A stretch of 13,034 nt of DNA from Leptospiraceae bacterium (GCA_025057195.1 JANWWX010000013.1:1-13034); one strand, 5' to 3'. Positions 1 through 7,210 are shown, numbered from the stretch's first letter. Translations and numbers: made by a program. The notes: generated from the letters alone by a model not told the origin.

Positions 1-474
1 TTGGGCACGTTTTAACGGGGCTTCGGCAACATAGCGCTTTGTATGTGTGGATTTTTTCTCCGTGCGATATTTTTTCGAAATTTTTCGCCGCTTCAAAATC
101 GCACAAATGGTCGAATGCGAGAGCTTGTAGCCATGCTCGCGCCAAAGCCGACCAGCCACAATCCTGTCTGAGTTGCCAAACTCTTGTGCGATTTTTACCA
201 CCAAATCTTCGATGTGCTCAGGGGTTTTGTTCGGTGAATTGTTTGGCCGGCGGCTTTTGGATTTTAGCGCTGTTACATCAAAATTTGCAGCTTTGAGTTT
301 TCGCAGCCAGTCATAAAGCGTCTTGCGACTGATACCATAGGAGATGGCTGTTTTTTTGAAATTTTTGGCGCGCATCGCAGCAAGCAGTATTTCGCCTCTG
401 CGACGAATTTCTGGGTCGCGAGTGTAACACAAATTTTGGTGTAGACGGGTGATGTATTCTTGATAGTCTTTCAT
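1..474 (-). CDS. IS481/IS3-like transposase, N-terminal 158 residues (runs off left edge)
   Basis: Reading the - strand from the ATG at 474 gives an uninterrupted frame of exactly 158 codons to the window edge, with no stop. Residues about 35-60 (MRAKNFKKTAISYGISRKTL and on) look like a first helix-turn-helix. Residues about 86-132 (PEHIEDLVVKIAQ, then GRLWREHGYKLSHSTI) look like the second HTH typical of IS481/IS3-type transposases. The basic stretch after it and the RYVAEAP segment at 148-153 match the usual lead-in to the DDE/integrase catalytic core, which would lie outside the window. The family assignment rests on recalled family patterns. Its product would bind the element ends and move the element. 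A good ribosome binding site, AAAGGAG at 487-481, sits 6 bases before the ATG and supports this start. Nothing inside the visible part suggests decay, but whether the catalytic half is intact cannot be seen. Confidence 0.8.
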   Translation of the reverse strand, partial: MKDYQEYITRLHQNLCYTRDPEIRRRGEILLAAMRAKNFKKTAISYGISRKTLYDWLRKLKAANFDVTALKSKSRRPNNSPNKTPEHIEDLVVKIAQEFGNSDRIVAGRLWREHGYKLSHSTICAILKRRKISKKYRTEKKSTHTKRYVAEAPLKRAQ

Positions 475-480
475 CTGGGG

Positions 481-487
481 CTCCTTT
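481..487 (-). promoter_or_regulatory. Ribosome binding site of the transposase
   Basis: AAAGGAG on the - strand, 6 bases before the ATG at 474. It confirms the reading of an otherwise edge-truncated gene. Confidence 0.7.
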
Positions 488-527
488 TGGTTGTTTTTTT
501 GCAAAGCCAGATTTCAGGCACCTATTT

Positions 528-547
528 AAAAACACTTCAAAAACACT
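528..547. repeat. Tandem 9-bp direct repeat at the IS end
   Basis: The 9-mer AAAAACACT occurs at 528-536 and again at 539-547, a period of 11 bases, about one helical turn. It lies just inside the proposed IS terminus, where transposases bind. A role as a transposase site is inferred from position. Confidence 0.55.
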
Positions 548-553
548 GTAACA

Positions 554-710
554 TATGTCTTCGGGGTGTAGACCGGTGCGTGTTGGAATTCCCTTGACGT
601 GCTGTTATTGGTCAGGAGTGCGGCACGCCGGCCAAAACTCCCGTGCGCTCAGCCGGGCGCGGGCATAGCCCAGGGATATAAATGGAAGTCCTAACAAAGC
701 AAGGAGAACC
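554..710 (+). promoter_or_regulatory. rpsB upstream region: presumed promoter and structured leader
   Basis: This gene-free stretch must carry the promoter of the rpsB cluster unless transcription enters from elsewhere. The only -35-like matches I see are TTGGAA at 583-588 (16 bases before TTATTG at 605-610) and TTGACG at 594-599, which lacks a good -10. Neither is convincing. The leader can fold in two exclusive ways: CCGTGC (641-646) with GCGCGG (657-662), or GGGC (661-664) with GCCC (668-671) around ATA. Ribosomal protein S2 represses its own mRNA through the leader in E. coli; a similar role here is only a guess. Confidence 0.3.
701..706 (+). promoter_or_regulatory. Ribosome binding site of rpsB
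   Basis: AAGGAG lies 4 bases before the ATG at 711. It is among the clearest Shine-Dalgarno matches in the window and fixes the rpsB start. Confidence 0.85.
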
Positions 711-1523
711 ATGGCTACAATCTCAATGAAAAGCCTGCTCGAAGCAGGTGTGCATTTTGGGCACCAGACACGGCGCTGGAACCCCAAAATGAAAAAATAC
801 ATCTACACTGCGCGCAACGGTATCCACATCATCAACTTGCAAAAAACCATCGTCTTGGCCAAAGAGGCGTACGAGGCGATGCGTGAGTTGGCGTCGCGTG
901 GGGGTAGGGTGCTTTTTGTCGGCACCAAAAAACAGGCTCAGGCGGAAATCGAAAAAGCGGCCAAGCGCTGCGGCCAGTTTTATATCAACAACCGTTGGCT
1001 AGGTGGCCTTTTGACTAACTTTACCACGGTGCGCCAATCCATCCAGCGCTTGCGTCGCCTCGAAGAGGCGTTTGAAAATAACACAGTACACGAATTAGTA
1101 AAAACTAAAAAAGAAATATTACTGCTCCAGCGTGAAATACAGCGCCTGCGCAAGAACCTCATTGGCATCCATGACATGACCGAATTGCCCGATGCACTTT
1201 TTGTCGTGGATCCTGCTCGCGAGATCATTGCAGTCAAAGAAGCCAACCGGCTGGGAATACCGGTTTTTGCAATGGTGGACACCAACTGCGATCCCGACCT
1301 GATCCAATACCCAATACCGGCTAACGACGATGCCATACGGGCGATTTCCCTCTTTTTGGAAATTATGGCAAATGCTATCGAAGAGGGTAAAGAGGGAGGA
1401 GAATTCGTGCAAGTGCAAATTGACGAAGCAGAGAGCATGGACGAACAGCAGCTGCGTAGCTCCATGGAGAAGCTCGATGACCTCGAAGAGCTGGAGTCCA
1501 AATACGAAGAGGAGCGAGACTAA
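711..1523 (+). CDS. rpsB: 30S ribosomal protein S2
   Basis: Structural protein of the small ribosomal subunit, needed with S1 for mRNA binding. The 270-residue product shows the family blocks in order: [23 protein letters not shown] near the N-terminus, [19 protein letters not shown] at about 92-103, then [17 protein letters not shown] and [10 protein letters not shown]. The last part, about 45 residues after the conserved core, is a highly acidic tail (many Glu and Asp), which makes the protein somewhat longer than the usual 230-260. The start is set by the strong AAGGAG. It heads the rpsB-tsf-pyrH-frr-uppS cluster and its TAA abuts the tsf ATG directly. An AT-rich patch with unusual codons at about 1075-1130 contrasts with the rest of the gene, but the frame is unbroken. 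Confidence 0.98.
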   Translation: MATISMKSLLEAGVHFGHQTRRWNPKMKKYIYTARNGIHIINLQKTIVLAKEAYEAMRELASRGGRVLFVGTKKQAQAEIEKAAKRCGQFYINNRWLGGLLTNFTTVRQSIQRLRRLEEAFENNTVHELVKTKKEILLLQREIQRLRKNLIGIHDMTELPDALFVVDPAREIIAVKEANRLGIPVFAMVDTNCDPDLIQYPIPANDDAIRAISLFLEIMANAIEEGKEGGEFVQVQIDEAESMDEQQLRSSMEKLDDLEELESKYEEERD

Positions 1524-2114
1524 ATGGCAGTAGATCAGGAAAAAATCAAGACGCTGCGGGAGATGACCTCGGCAGGTATTCTTGATTGCAAGAGGGTGCT
1601 CGAGGAGACCAACGGAGACCTGGAGAAGGCAGCGACACTGCTGAGGGAGCGAGGCATTGTCAAAGCGGTCAAGAAAATGGACCGGGAAGCCAGCGAAGGG
1701 GCGATTGTCGCCTATGTACACCATAACGGCAAGATCGGCGTGTTGGTCCAGCTCAACTGCGAAACGGACTTTGTTGCGCGCAACGAGAAATTTCTGGAGC
1801 TGGGCCGCAGTATTGCAATGCATATTGCTGCCGCAGCGCCGCAGTATGTCAAGCCGGATGAGGTACCCGCTGAAGTGGTGGAAAAAGAAAAAGAAGTACA
1901 GCGTGCCGCGCTCCTGGGTGAAGGCAAGCCCGCAGACAAAATCGACAAGATTCTCGAAGGAAAAATCAAAAAATTTATTTCCGATATTTGTTTGCTCGAA
2001 CAGCCATTTGTCAAAGAGCCCGATAAAACGGTGGGCGATATCATCAAGTTGGCGATTGCACAGCTGGGCGAAAATATCGCGGTCAGCCGGTTCGTGCGTT
2101 TTGCCCTGAAGTAG
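1524..2114 (+). CDS. tsf: Elongation factor Ts, short form
   Basis: Guanine nucleotide exchange factor that regenerates EF-Tu-GTP from EF-Tu-GDP in the cytoplasm. The N-terminal UBA-like domain is clear (LREMTSAGILDCKRVLEE at 11-28), followed by the signature TDFVARN at 81-87, whose Asp and Phe insert into EF-Tu. At 196 residues this is the short form that lacks one of the core subdomains present in E. coli EF-Ts (about 283 aa); Thermus EF-Ts is of the same size. The C-terminal end GENIAVSRFVRF is typical, so the gene is complete. The ATG follows the rpsB stop with no gap, and AGAGGAG (1508-1514) inside rpsB is its ribosome binding site. Confidence 0.98.
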   Translation: MAVDQEKIKTLREMTSAGILDCKRVLEETNGDLEKAATLLRERGIVKAVKKMDREASEGAIVAYVHHNGKIGVLVQLNCETDFVARNEKFLELGRSIAMHIAAAAPQYVKPDEVPAEVVEKEKEVQRAALLGEGKPADKIDKILEGKIKKFISDICLLEQPFVKEPDKTVGDIIKLAIAQLGENIAVSRFVRFALK

Positions 2115-2116
2115 CC

Positions 2117-2890
2117 ATGCAGTCTCCGCCCGCCGCACCTGCCCCCATTACCGAGGGTAGGGTTTTCCGGCGGGTCGTGCTGAAACTTTCGGGTGAAATT
2201 TTAGCCGGAGAAGACAAGCACGGGATCAACGGGGCGGTTATCCGCGCCCTTGCTGAGGAAATCCGTGACATCCACCGCGAGGGCACCGAAATAGCCATTG
2301 TCATCGGTGGAGGCAATATTTTTCGTGGGGTCAAGGCGGTCTCCGCAGGCATGGACCGCGCAGTCGGTGATTACATGGGAATGATGGCTACGGTCATCAA
2401 TGGTTTGGCCTTACAGGACTTTTTGGAAAAAGAGGGCCTGGTCACGCGGTTACAGACCGCGATAGAAATCAAGTCAGTGGCAGAGCCTTTTATCCGGCGC
2501 AAGGCGATCCGGCATTTGGAGAAGAAACGGGTTGTGATCCTGGCGGCTGGAACAGGCAATCCCTATTTTACCACCGATACGACTGCTGCGCTGCGCGCCA
2601 TTGAACTCAATGCGGACGTGATTTTTAAGGCGACAAAAGTCAACGGTGTCTATGAGGCGGATCCACAAAAAAACCCACATGCGCGCCGCTACCGCTACTT
2701 GAGCTTCCGTGATGCCTTAGTCAAGCAATTGCGTGTTATGGATTCGACAGCATTTTCGCTTTGTCTCGACAACCGGATGCCGATCCAAGTTTTTGACCTT
2801 TCGCAAGAGGGCAATATGAAAAGGGCGATCCGCGGTGAGGCGATTGGCACCTTGATCGACGCCTTTGAGCACAGCGTGTTTTATGAGTGA
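2117..2890 (+). CDS. pyrH: Uridylate (UMP) kinase
   Basis: Phosphorylates UMP to UDP with ATP, the step after de novo pyrimidine synthesis. It belongs to the amino-acid kinase fold. Motifs visible are KLSGE at 23-27, the glycine loop IGGGNIFRG at 63-71, DYMGMMATVINGLALQD at 85-101, AAGTGNPYFTTDT at 143-155 (uridine site) and KATKVNGVYEADP at 171-183 (ATP site). At 257 residues it has about 10 more at the N-terminus (proline/alanine-rich) and a slightly longer C-terminus than the usual 240. The ATG lies 2 bases after the tsf stop without a strong ribosome binding site, suggesting translational coupling. Its last codons overlap the frr start. Confidence 0.97.
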   Translation: MQSPPAAPAPITEGRVFRRVVLKLSGEILAGEDKHGINGAVIRALAEEIRDIHREGTEIAIVIGGGNIFRGVKAVSAGMDRAVGDYMGMMATVINGLALQDFLEKEGLVTRLQTAIEIKSVAEPFIRRKAIRHLEKKRVVILAAGTGNPYFTTDTTAALRAIELNADVIFKATKVNGVYEADPQKNPHARRYRYLSFRDALVKQLRVMDSTAFSLCLDNRMPIQVFDLSQEGNMKRAIRGEAIGTLIDAFEHSVFYE

Positions 2891-3446
2891 GGAAGCAGAT
2901 AAAATTATCAGCGAGACCCGCAAGCGGATGCAGAAGAGTCTCGACGACCTAGTACACCAGATGGCACAGATCCGCTCTGGACGTGCCAGCCCTTCGCTCG
3001 TCGAGGACATCAAGGTGGAGGCATATGGCCAGCTGTTGCCACTCAACCAAGTGGCGTCAGTGGCGGCACCAGAACCTCGCCTCATCACCGTTGATGTCTG
3101 GGACAAATCGCTATTGCAGGCGGTGGAAAAAGCGATCCAGAAATCTGGGAAAAATCTCAACCCGACCAACGATGGTTCGCTCATCCGCATCAACCTTGCA
3201 GAGATGACGGAGGAAACCCGGCGCGAGCTGGTAAAATTGGCTAAAGCAAAGTGTGAAGACCACAAAGTGGCGGTGCGTAACATCCGCCGCGACGCCAACG
3301 ACCAGCTCAAAAAATTGAAAAACAGCGGTCTATCGGAAGACCTGCTCAAAAACTACAGCGATCAGGTGCAAAAACTCACTGACGAATTCGTCAAAAAGAT
3401 GGATGATCTTTTCGCGGCAAAAGAGAAAGACATCATGACGGTCTAA
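2883..3446 (+). CDS. frr: Ribosome recycling factor
   Basis: With EF-G it splits post-termination ribosomes so that subunits and mRNA are reused. Two hallmark blocks are present: the three-helix-bundle motif IRSGRASPSLV at 30-40 and VRNIRRDANDQLKK at 131-144. From the ATG at 2883 the product is 187 residues, close to the family norm of 185. A longer frame could begin with TTG at 2865, but its six extra residues have no family support. The chosen ATG overlaps the pyrH stop by 8 bases (ATGAGTGA), so the two genes are likely translationally coupled. Confidence 0.96.
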   Translation: MSEEADKIISETRKRMQKSLDDLVHQMAQIRSGRASPSLVEDIKVEAYGQLLPLNQVASVAAPEPRLITVDVWDKSLLQAVEKAIQKSGKNLNPTNDGSLIRINLAEMTEETRRELVKLAKAKCEDHKVAVRNIRRDANDQLKKLKNSGLSEDLLKNYSDQVQKLTDEFVKKMDDLFAAKEKDIMTV

Positions 3447-3449
3447 TGG

Positions 3450-4133
3450 ATGGCTGAGCTGCCCCGGCATATCGCTGTCATCATGGACGGCAATGGACGC
3501 TGGGCTGAAGAGCGTGGCCTGAGCCGCACCGAGGGGCACCGGGCAGGAAGCGAAACCATCGAACGCCTCTTGGACCACTTACTTCGCCTCAAGATCCCCT
3601 ACGTCAGTCTCTATGCGTTTTCGACGGAAAACTGGCGTCGCCCCAAAAGTGAGGTACGGGCTATTTTTGGCCTGCTCGATGAATTTGTGGAATCGAGGCT
3701 GCAAAAGCTAGTCAAAAAGGGGGTGCGCGTTGTCATCTCTGGGGACATCAGCAAATTGCCGGCCAAGACCCGTGGCCAGGTGCTAAACGCTACACGCCTG
3801 ACAGCAAAAAATCGGCGGTTGGTGGCCAATTTCTGCCTTAATTATGGCGCGCGGGCGGAGATTGTCCGTGCCGCCATGCTTGCCTGCACCCAAAGCCGTG
3901 GCAAAATTACCGAAAGGCAGTTCCGCCGCTTCCTGTGGCAACCGTCGTTGCCGGACATCGATTTACTCGTGCGGACCGCAGGCGAGCAACGCTTGTCGAA
4001 TTTCATGCTATGGCAAGCCGCTTATGCGGAACTCTATTTTACCCAAAAAAATTGGCCAGAATTGGGTCCGCGTGATATCGACGCCGCCATTGCAGAATTC
4101 CGCCGGCGCCGCCGCAAATTTGGTGGCCTATGA
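3450..4133 (+). CDS. uppS: Undecaprenyl (polyprenyl) diphosphate synthase, cis-prenyltransferase
   Basis: Condenses isopentenyl diphosphate units in cis onto farnesyl diphosphate to give the C55 lipid carrier for peptidoglycan and surface polysaccharide. All family blocks are seen: DGNGRWA at 13-19 with the catalytic Asp13, GHRAG at 29-33, FSTENWRRP at 57-65, NYGARAEI at 131-138, and DIDLLVRTAGEQRLSNF at 169-185 with the diphosphate-binding arginines. At 227 residues it is shorter than E. coli UppS (253), the difference being at the two ends, so it should be active. The ATG follows frr by 3 bases. The usual downstream partner cdsA is absent; the gene ends near the convergent ATPase operon. 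Confidence 0.96.
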   Translation: MAELPRHIAVIMDGNGRWAEERGLSRTEGHRAGSETIERLLDHLLRLKIPYVSLYAFSTENWRRPKSEVRAIFGLLDEFVESRLQKLVKKGVRVVISGDISKLPAKTRGQVLNATRLTAKNRRLVANFCLNYGARAEIVRAAMLACTQSRGKITERQFRRFLWQPSLPDIDLLVRTAGEQRLSNFMLWQAAYAELYFTQKNWPELGPRDIDAAIAEFRRRRRKFGGL

Positions 4134-4282
4134 CGCCGACGCTAAGAGCCAAAAGCCGACCGATATTGGGTGGTTACCAACAGGCGAGTAACATCAAAAC
4201 CATGCAGAAAGTAGAAATCTCAAAAGCGGGTGGGCACAAGCAACTCGATGGGGCTTTCATGGTGCTTGGTAACAGGCTATAG
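4130..4282 (+). CDS. Doubtful 50-codon ORF overlapping the uppS stop
   Basis: An ATG at 4130 overlaps the uppS stop as ATGA, and the frame stays open for 50 codons to TAG at 4282, 7 bases before the atpK stop on the other strand. The first half is basic (MTPTLRAKSRPILGGYQQ). A second in-frame ATG at 4202 starts MQKVEISKAGGHKQL, which resembles the N-terminal first strand of zinc-type alcohol dehydrogenase/quinone oxidoreductases. No ribosome binding site is visible before 4202. It may be a small coupled gene, the stump of a gene lost after rearrangement, or chance. I do not assign a function. Confidence 0.25.
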   Translation: MTPTLRAKSRPILGGYQQASNIKTMQKVEISKAGGHKQLDGAFMVLGNRL

Positions 4283-4289
4283 GTTTTAG

Positions 4290-4739
4290 TTATAACGCCA
4301 AAAGCCCACGCATGAGGATGGCAGCTACCAGGGATAGTATAGCGTAAAATTCCGGAAAGGCAGCCAAGATCATCGTTTTACCAAAAGTGTCGTGGCCACC
4401 GCCGAGGGCAGAAATACCGTTGGCACACACCCGCCCTTGTTGGATGGCAGAAATTAGGCACGTAAATCCCACCATCACACCAGCCCCTAAAATGACTGCC
4501 GCCTGGAACAACGTAAGCCCCTTGTGGATTTCGGCATTGTAAAGAATGAAGGCGACAAAACCATATAGACCTTGGGTTGCGGGCAGTCCAGCAAGCACTA
4601 AACCATTGCCGAACGCCTCCGGCCTTTTTTTGACCATACCCAAGACTGCCGATGCGCCTTGTGAAAGGCCGATGGCGGAGCCTGCCCCAGAAAGACCAAT
4701 CATCAAAGCAAGACCGATGCTAGCAATAATTGTTTCCAT
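4290..4739 (-). CDS. atpK: V-type ATPase subunit K (proteolipid rotor ring)
   Basis: Membrane rotor subunit that carries the ion during ATP-driven transport. The 149 residues form four hydrophobic segments, a tandem duplication of the two-helix hairpin, each half starting with a glycine-rich helix. The first half holds LPATQGLYGF at 52-61, the second QQGRV at 100-104 and the carboxylate Glu130 in AAFPEFYAIL. These match the Leu, Thr, Gln, Tyr, Gln and Glu ligands of the Na+-binding NtpK of Enterococcus hirae, so Na+ coupling is plausible (inference). Only the second hairpin has the ion-binding acid, as in other V-type rotors. It is the last gene of the operon, 2 bases after atpI, and converges on uppS with no clear terminator between. 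Confidence 0.95.
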   Translation of the reverse strand: METIIASIGLALMIGLSGAGSAIGLSQGASAVLGMVKKRPEAFGNGLVLAGLPATQGLYGFVAFILYNAEIHKGLTLFQAAVILGAGVMVGFTCLISAIQQGRVCANGISALGGGHDTFGKTMILAAFPEFYAILSLVAAILMRGLLAL

Positions 4740-4741
4740 AG

Positions 4742-6634
4742 TTAATCCAATAAGCCAAGATCGTAGGGGTCTAATTTACGGAACGGCACAAATGACTGCC
4801 CACCGCCCCGGAACCCCAGATTTTTATAAAATTCCACAAAAGTAAGCCGCAAGGGATGCACGATCGCTGCCAGAAGTGACAGCGCGAAATTCAGTGTATG
4901 CCCGAAAACCAACACCATAATTCCACCCGCCGTGGCGAGCCAACCGCCGCCATCTTGCAGCATGAACGCAATTTGGTTAAATGCGTTGCCCAAAAGTCCA
5001 CTGCACAGGGCAAGTGCAAAAAGGCGCAGGTACGAAAGGAAATCGCCTAAAAAGCCTGTCACCAATTGGTAGAGTTGCCATAGTCCGGCCAATGGCCTAC
5101 GCAATTGTTTCTGGTCGGGAGCGCCCCAAAAAATGATTGCCCAAAGTCCTACGGCAACGCAAGCTGCGGCCAAAGTGGGTGATAGAAGGCTCAGCCACTG
5201 GCCCACAGGCAATGGTCCTGCGCGCAGGTTTTGGTTCAACCCCAGAGACAAAATGTCGTGGTGGGTGGCCCAAGCAAAGCTGCCCAAAAAGAGCAAAAAA
5301 GCCCCTACAGGCTTGATCGCATATCGGCCGCCCCTACGCCAGGTTTGGTTAAATGCCTGCAGCATTAGCGCCACACTGAGCTGCAGTGCGCCCAAAAGCA
5401 GCGATAACACCAGCGCCGGATAGACCGTCTTACCCTGGGCGGTATAGGCAGCAAACACGGCCAAGCCACTGCCGGCTGCCAATATGCCGTGTTCACCGTC
5501 TGAGGAGAAAAGTTTTTCGCCAAAAAAGGTGTTGAGCAAAATCCCTGCAGCAAGGGCTGCTGCGCCCAAAACCAAGCCAAGCTCTGCGAGTTTTCGGGTG
5601 CTGTGATACCGCAGCAGCACGAGGGAAAGTAAGGCCAGGATGATGGCGTGGCCTGCATCGGCGAGGCAGATGCCAAAAAAAAGCATAAAAAAGGGGGCGA
5701 AAAATGGCGTGGGATCTAATTCCTGGTAATGGGGTAGTGAAAACAACCGGGTGATCTTTTCAAAGAGGCTAATCGGATAGGGGTTTTGCAGGAGCACAGG
5801 GGCATCGCCGTCGGCCGGTAAAAAGGCATATGCAATTTGGTGGTGCTCACAAAATGTTTTTATTTTGCCAGAGCATGCCTCGGGGAAAAAGGCCTTGAGC
5901 AAAAACACCTGGCCATGGAGAACTGGCTCGAGCTTTTGTTGTACCCAATCTTTTTGGGCTAAGTGATGTGCCGCTGCGCAGGCGCGGGCAAAAAGCTGCT
6001 TTTGGCGGCAGAGGTATTTAAACAAACCTTCTTTTTCTCTTAGCCGCTTTCCGATGAGGGCAATTTCTTCATCTACATCTTTTAGCGAACGCGTTGGAAA
6101 AGGGTGCAAGACGAATGGCAGCCGGGGTGGATCGCGGTCCTGGCTGAAGACAGCAAAATAGACCTCATCTTTTTTGCGGCTTAAAACCAGCATTGGGATT
6201 TCAGGAAAAATATAGCGGCGAAAAAAACGGTAAGATCCAGAATAGAGATAAATATGTAAGCCGTGTGCTGCGAGAGAGTAGTATTTTTCCGGGTCGCTAT
6301 TTTGCCAAAGCGCAATCTCCTTCCTTTCTTCCAGGAGTTCAGCATGCGCTTGGCAGAGCTCCTGATAGGCATTCCACTCTGCCTGCAGGAAGTCGAGAAG
6401 GAAAGAGGCAGAATGCATGATTTTTACTTCTTTGATGGGGGCATCGCTTTTGCGGAATTTCTGAATTTTTTGCCACAATCCTTGCAATTCTTGTTGCTTG
6501 CGCGCCCAAGGCACAGTGCGGCTTGCTGGTTGCCATTCAGGGGCGACCAGTCCCAAATTTTGCAAATGGCGCAGGAAAAGTTTTTTCTGGCGAGCATGGA
6601 CAAAAAAGACTGCTTGGTGCATGGGGACGATCAT
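4742..6634 (-). CDS. atpI: V-type ATPase subunit I (membrane stator, a-subunit type)
   Basis: Provides the two ion half-channels next to the K ring and anchors the peripheral stalks. The first 300 or so of the 630 residues are soluble with helical, coiled-coil-like stretches; the rest is a multi-helix membrane domain. DPTPFFAPFFMLFFGICLADAG (307-328) is the typical opening of that domain. The channel arginine is Arg537 in SYLRLFALAL, the counterpart of yeast Vph1 Arg735. The C-terminal block HPLRLTFVEFYKN (593-605) ending in VPF is also a family hallmark. The start is backed by AAGGAG at 6646-6641, 6 bases upstream, and the ATG overlaps the atpD stop as ATGA. Length is normal for bacterial subunit I. 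Confidence 0.96.
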   Translation of the reverse strand: MIVPMHQAVFFVHARQKKLFLRHLQNLGLVAPEWQPASRTVPWARKQQELQGLWQKIQKFRKSDAPIKEVKIMHSASFLLDFLQAEWNAYQELCQAHAELLEERKEIALWQNSDPEKYYSLAAHGLHIYLYSGSYRFFRRYIFPEIPMLVLSRKKDEVYFAVFSQDRDPPRLPFVLHPFPTRSLKDVDEEIALIGKRLREKEGLFKYLCRQKQLFARACAAAHHLAQKDWVQQKLEPVLHGQVFLLKAFFPEACSGKIKTFCEHHQIAYAFLPADGDAPVLLQNPYPISLFEKITRLFSLPHYQELDPTPFFAPFFMLFFGICLADAGHAIILALLSLVLLRYHSTRKLAELGLVLGAAALAAGILLNTFFGEKLFSSDGEHGILAAGSGLAVFAAYTAQGKTVYPALVLSLLLGALQLSVALMLQAFNQTWRRGGRYAIKPVGAFLLFLGSFAWATHHDILSLGLNQNLRAGPLPVGQWLSLLSPTLAAACVAVGLWAIIFWGAPDQKQLRRPLAGLWQLYQLVTGFLGDFLSYLRLFALALCSGLLGNAFNQIAFMLQDGGGWLATAGGIMVLVFGHTLNFALSLLAAIVHPLRLTFVEFYKNLGFRGGGQSFVPFRKLDPYDLGLLD

Positions 6635-7209
6635 GCGTTTCTCCTTTTTTTTACGATCTTTTGGGCCGCGCGTGACAGGTTTTCTACGTCCTCCAAGTAT
6701 CCTTTGATCCGCCGCAGTGCCAGGCGCAATTGTGGAACCTGCACCTTTTCATAGAGATTGGCCTTCTGCGTTGTTGTGCGCCGGGCTTTTTCCAGCAATG
6801 CGAGGTTTTTTTGCCAAAGATTTTTCTCGAGCACCAGTTCAAGTCTTTTCTTGAGGAGTTCTGTGCCCTCAATCACCCATGGCCTTTGGTGGAAAAGCCC
6901 AGCCTTGACAATTTGGAATTTTATTTCCTGCAAATCTAATATTCTTATGCCAGCGATGCTGCTTTCTTTCAGCCCAACTTTACTGATCGAGATCAGGTCA
7001 GGGTACTCAGCCCATAATTCCACGAAACGGTCGATACTTTGATCCAGCAGTGTGAGTTCTTCTTCCAATGCTGCAAGTTTGTGTTGGGCCTTTTTTACTT
7101 CTTGGCGCAGCGCATTTTCTTTGGCTTTGAGGATGGGCAAGGCTTTCAAACGAAGGTTGAGATCTTTTTCTAAGCGCAGGAAAAATGTTTTATTGAATTG
7201 GTAGCGCAT
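6631..7209 (-). CDS. atpD: V-type ATPase subunit D (central shaft)
   Basis: Rotating shaft that passes torque between the A3B3 head and the membrane rotor. The 192-residue product is almost wholly helical with charged heptad-like stretches at both ends (about 10-60 and 135-190), the antiparallel coiled coil of the family. Recognisable parts are the N-terminal NKTFFLRLEKDLNLRLKALP with KENALRQEV, and the C-terminal RRTTQKANLYEKVQVP followed by LRLALRRIKGYLEDVE. The ATG is 1 base after the atpB stop, and its stop overlaps atpI as ATGA. Length is slightly under the usual 200-215. Confidence 0.94.
   Translation of the reverse strand: MRYQFNKTFFLRLEKDLNLRLKALPILKAKENALRQEVKKAQHKLAALEEELTLLDQSIDRFVELWAEYPDLISISKVGLKESSIAGIRILDLQEIKFQIVKAGLFHQRPWVIEGTELLKKRLELVLEKNLWQKNLALLEKARRTTTQKANLYEKVQVPQLRLALRRIKGYLEDVENLSRAAQKIVKKRRNA
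6641..6646 (-). promoter_or_regulatory. Ribosome binding site of atpI
   Basis: On the - strand AAGGAG, preceded by a run of A, lies 6 bases before the atpI ATG, inside the end of atpD. It is the strongest site within the ATPase operon and may raise translation of the membrane subunit. Confidence 0.7.
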
Positions 7210-7210
7210 G

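Larger units (their letters stand above)
1..553 (-). mobile_element. Partial insertion sequence with one probable terminus near 553
   Basis: The transposase gene and about 80 bases upstream of it appear to form the 5' end of an insertion sequence. Read on the - strand, the probable terminus begins TGTTACAGTGTTTTTGAAG and continues with GTGTTTTTAAATAGGTGCC. A start with TGT is usual for IS3/IS481 ends. The exact boundary is inferred, since the other end and any target duplication are outside the window. The palindrome ACATATGT at 551-558 spans the proposed junction, so the edge could lie a few bases either way. Confidence 0.5.

Noticed and set aside
39..296. 85-codon frame on the + strand
   Set aside because: It is antisense to the transposase, whose - strand frame is longer, has a good ribosome binding site and family-like helices.
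311..535. 74-codon frame on the - strand
   Set aside because: It overlaps the transposase start in another frame; the transposase frame from 474 is the real one.
605..802. 65-codon - strand frame over the rpsB leader
   Set aside because: Partly antisense to the S2 N-terminus, no ribosome binding site of note, no recognisable protein.
1119..2138. Long open frame of 339 codons on the - strand across rpsB and tsf
   Set aside because: It lies fully opposite two certain genes, has a Phe/His/Cys-rich composition typical of antisense frames, and shows no known motif.
2865..2882. Upstream TTG start for frr
   Set aside because: It adds six residues not found in the family; the ATG at 2883 gives normal length and a coupled overlap with pyrH.
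4237..4268. Hairpin CAAGCA/TGCTTG as terminator between the convergent operons
   Set aside because: Six base pairs, a 20-base loop and no T-run after it in either direction; too weak to call a terminator.
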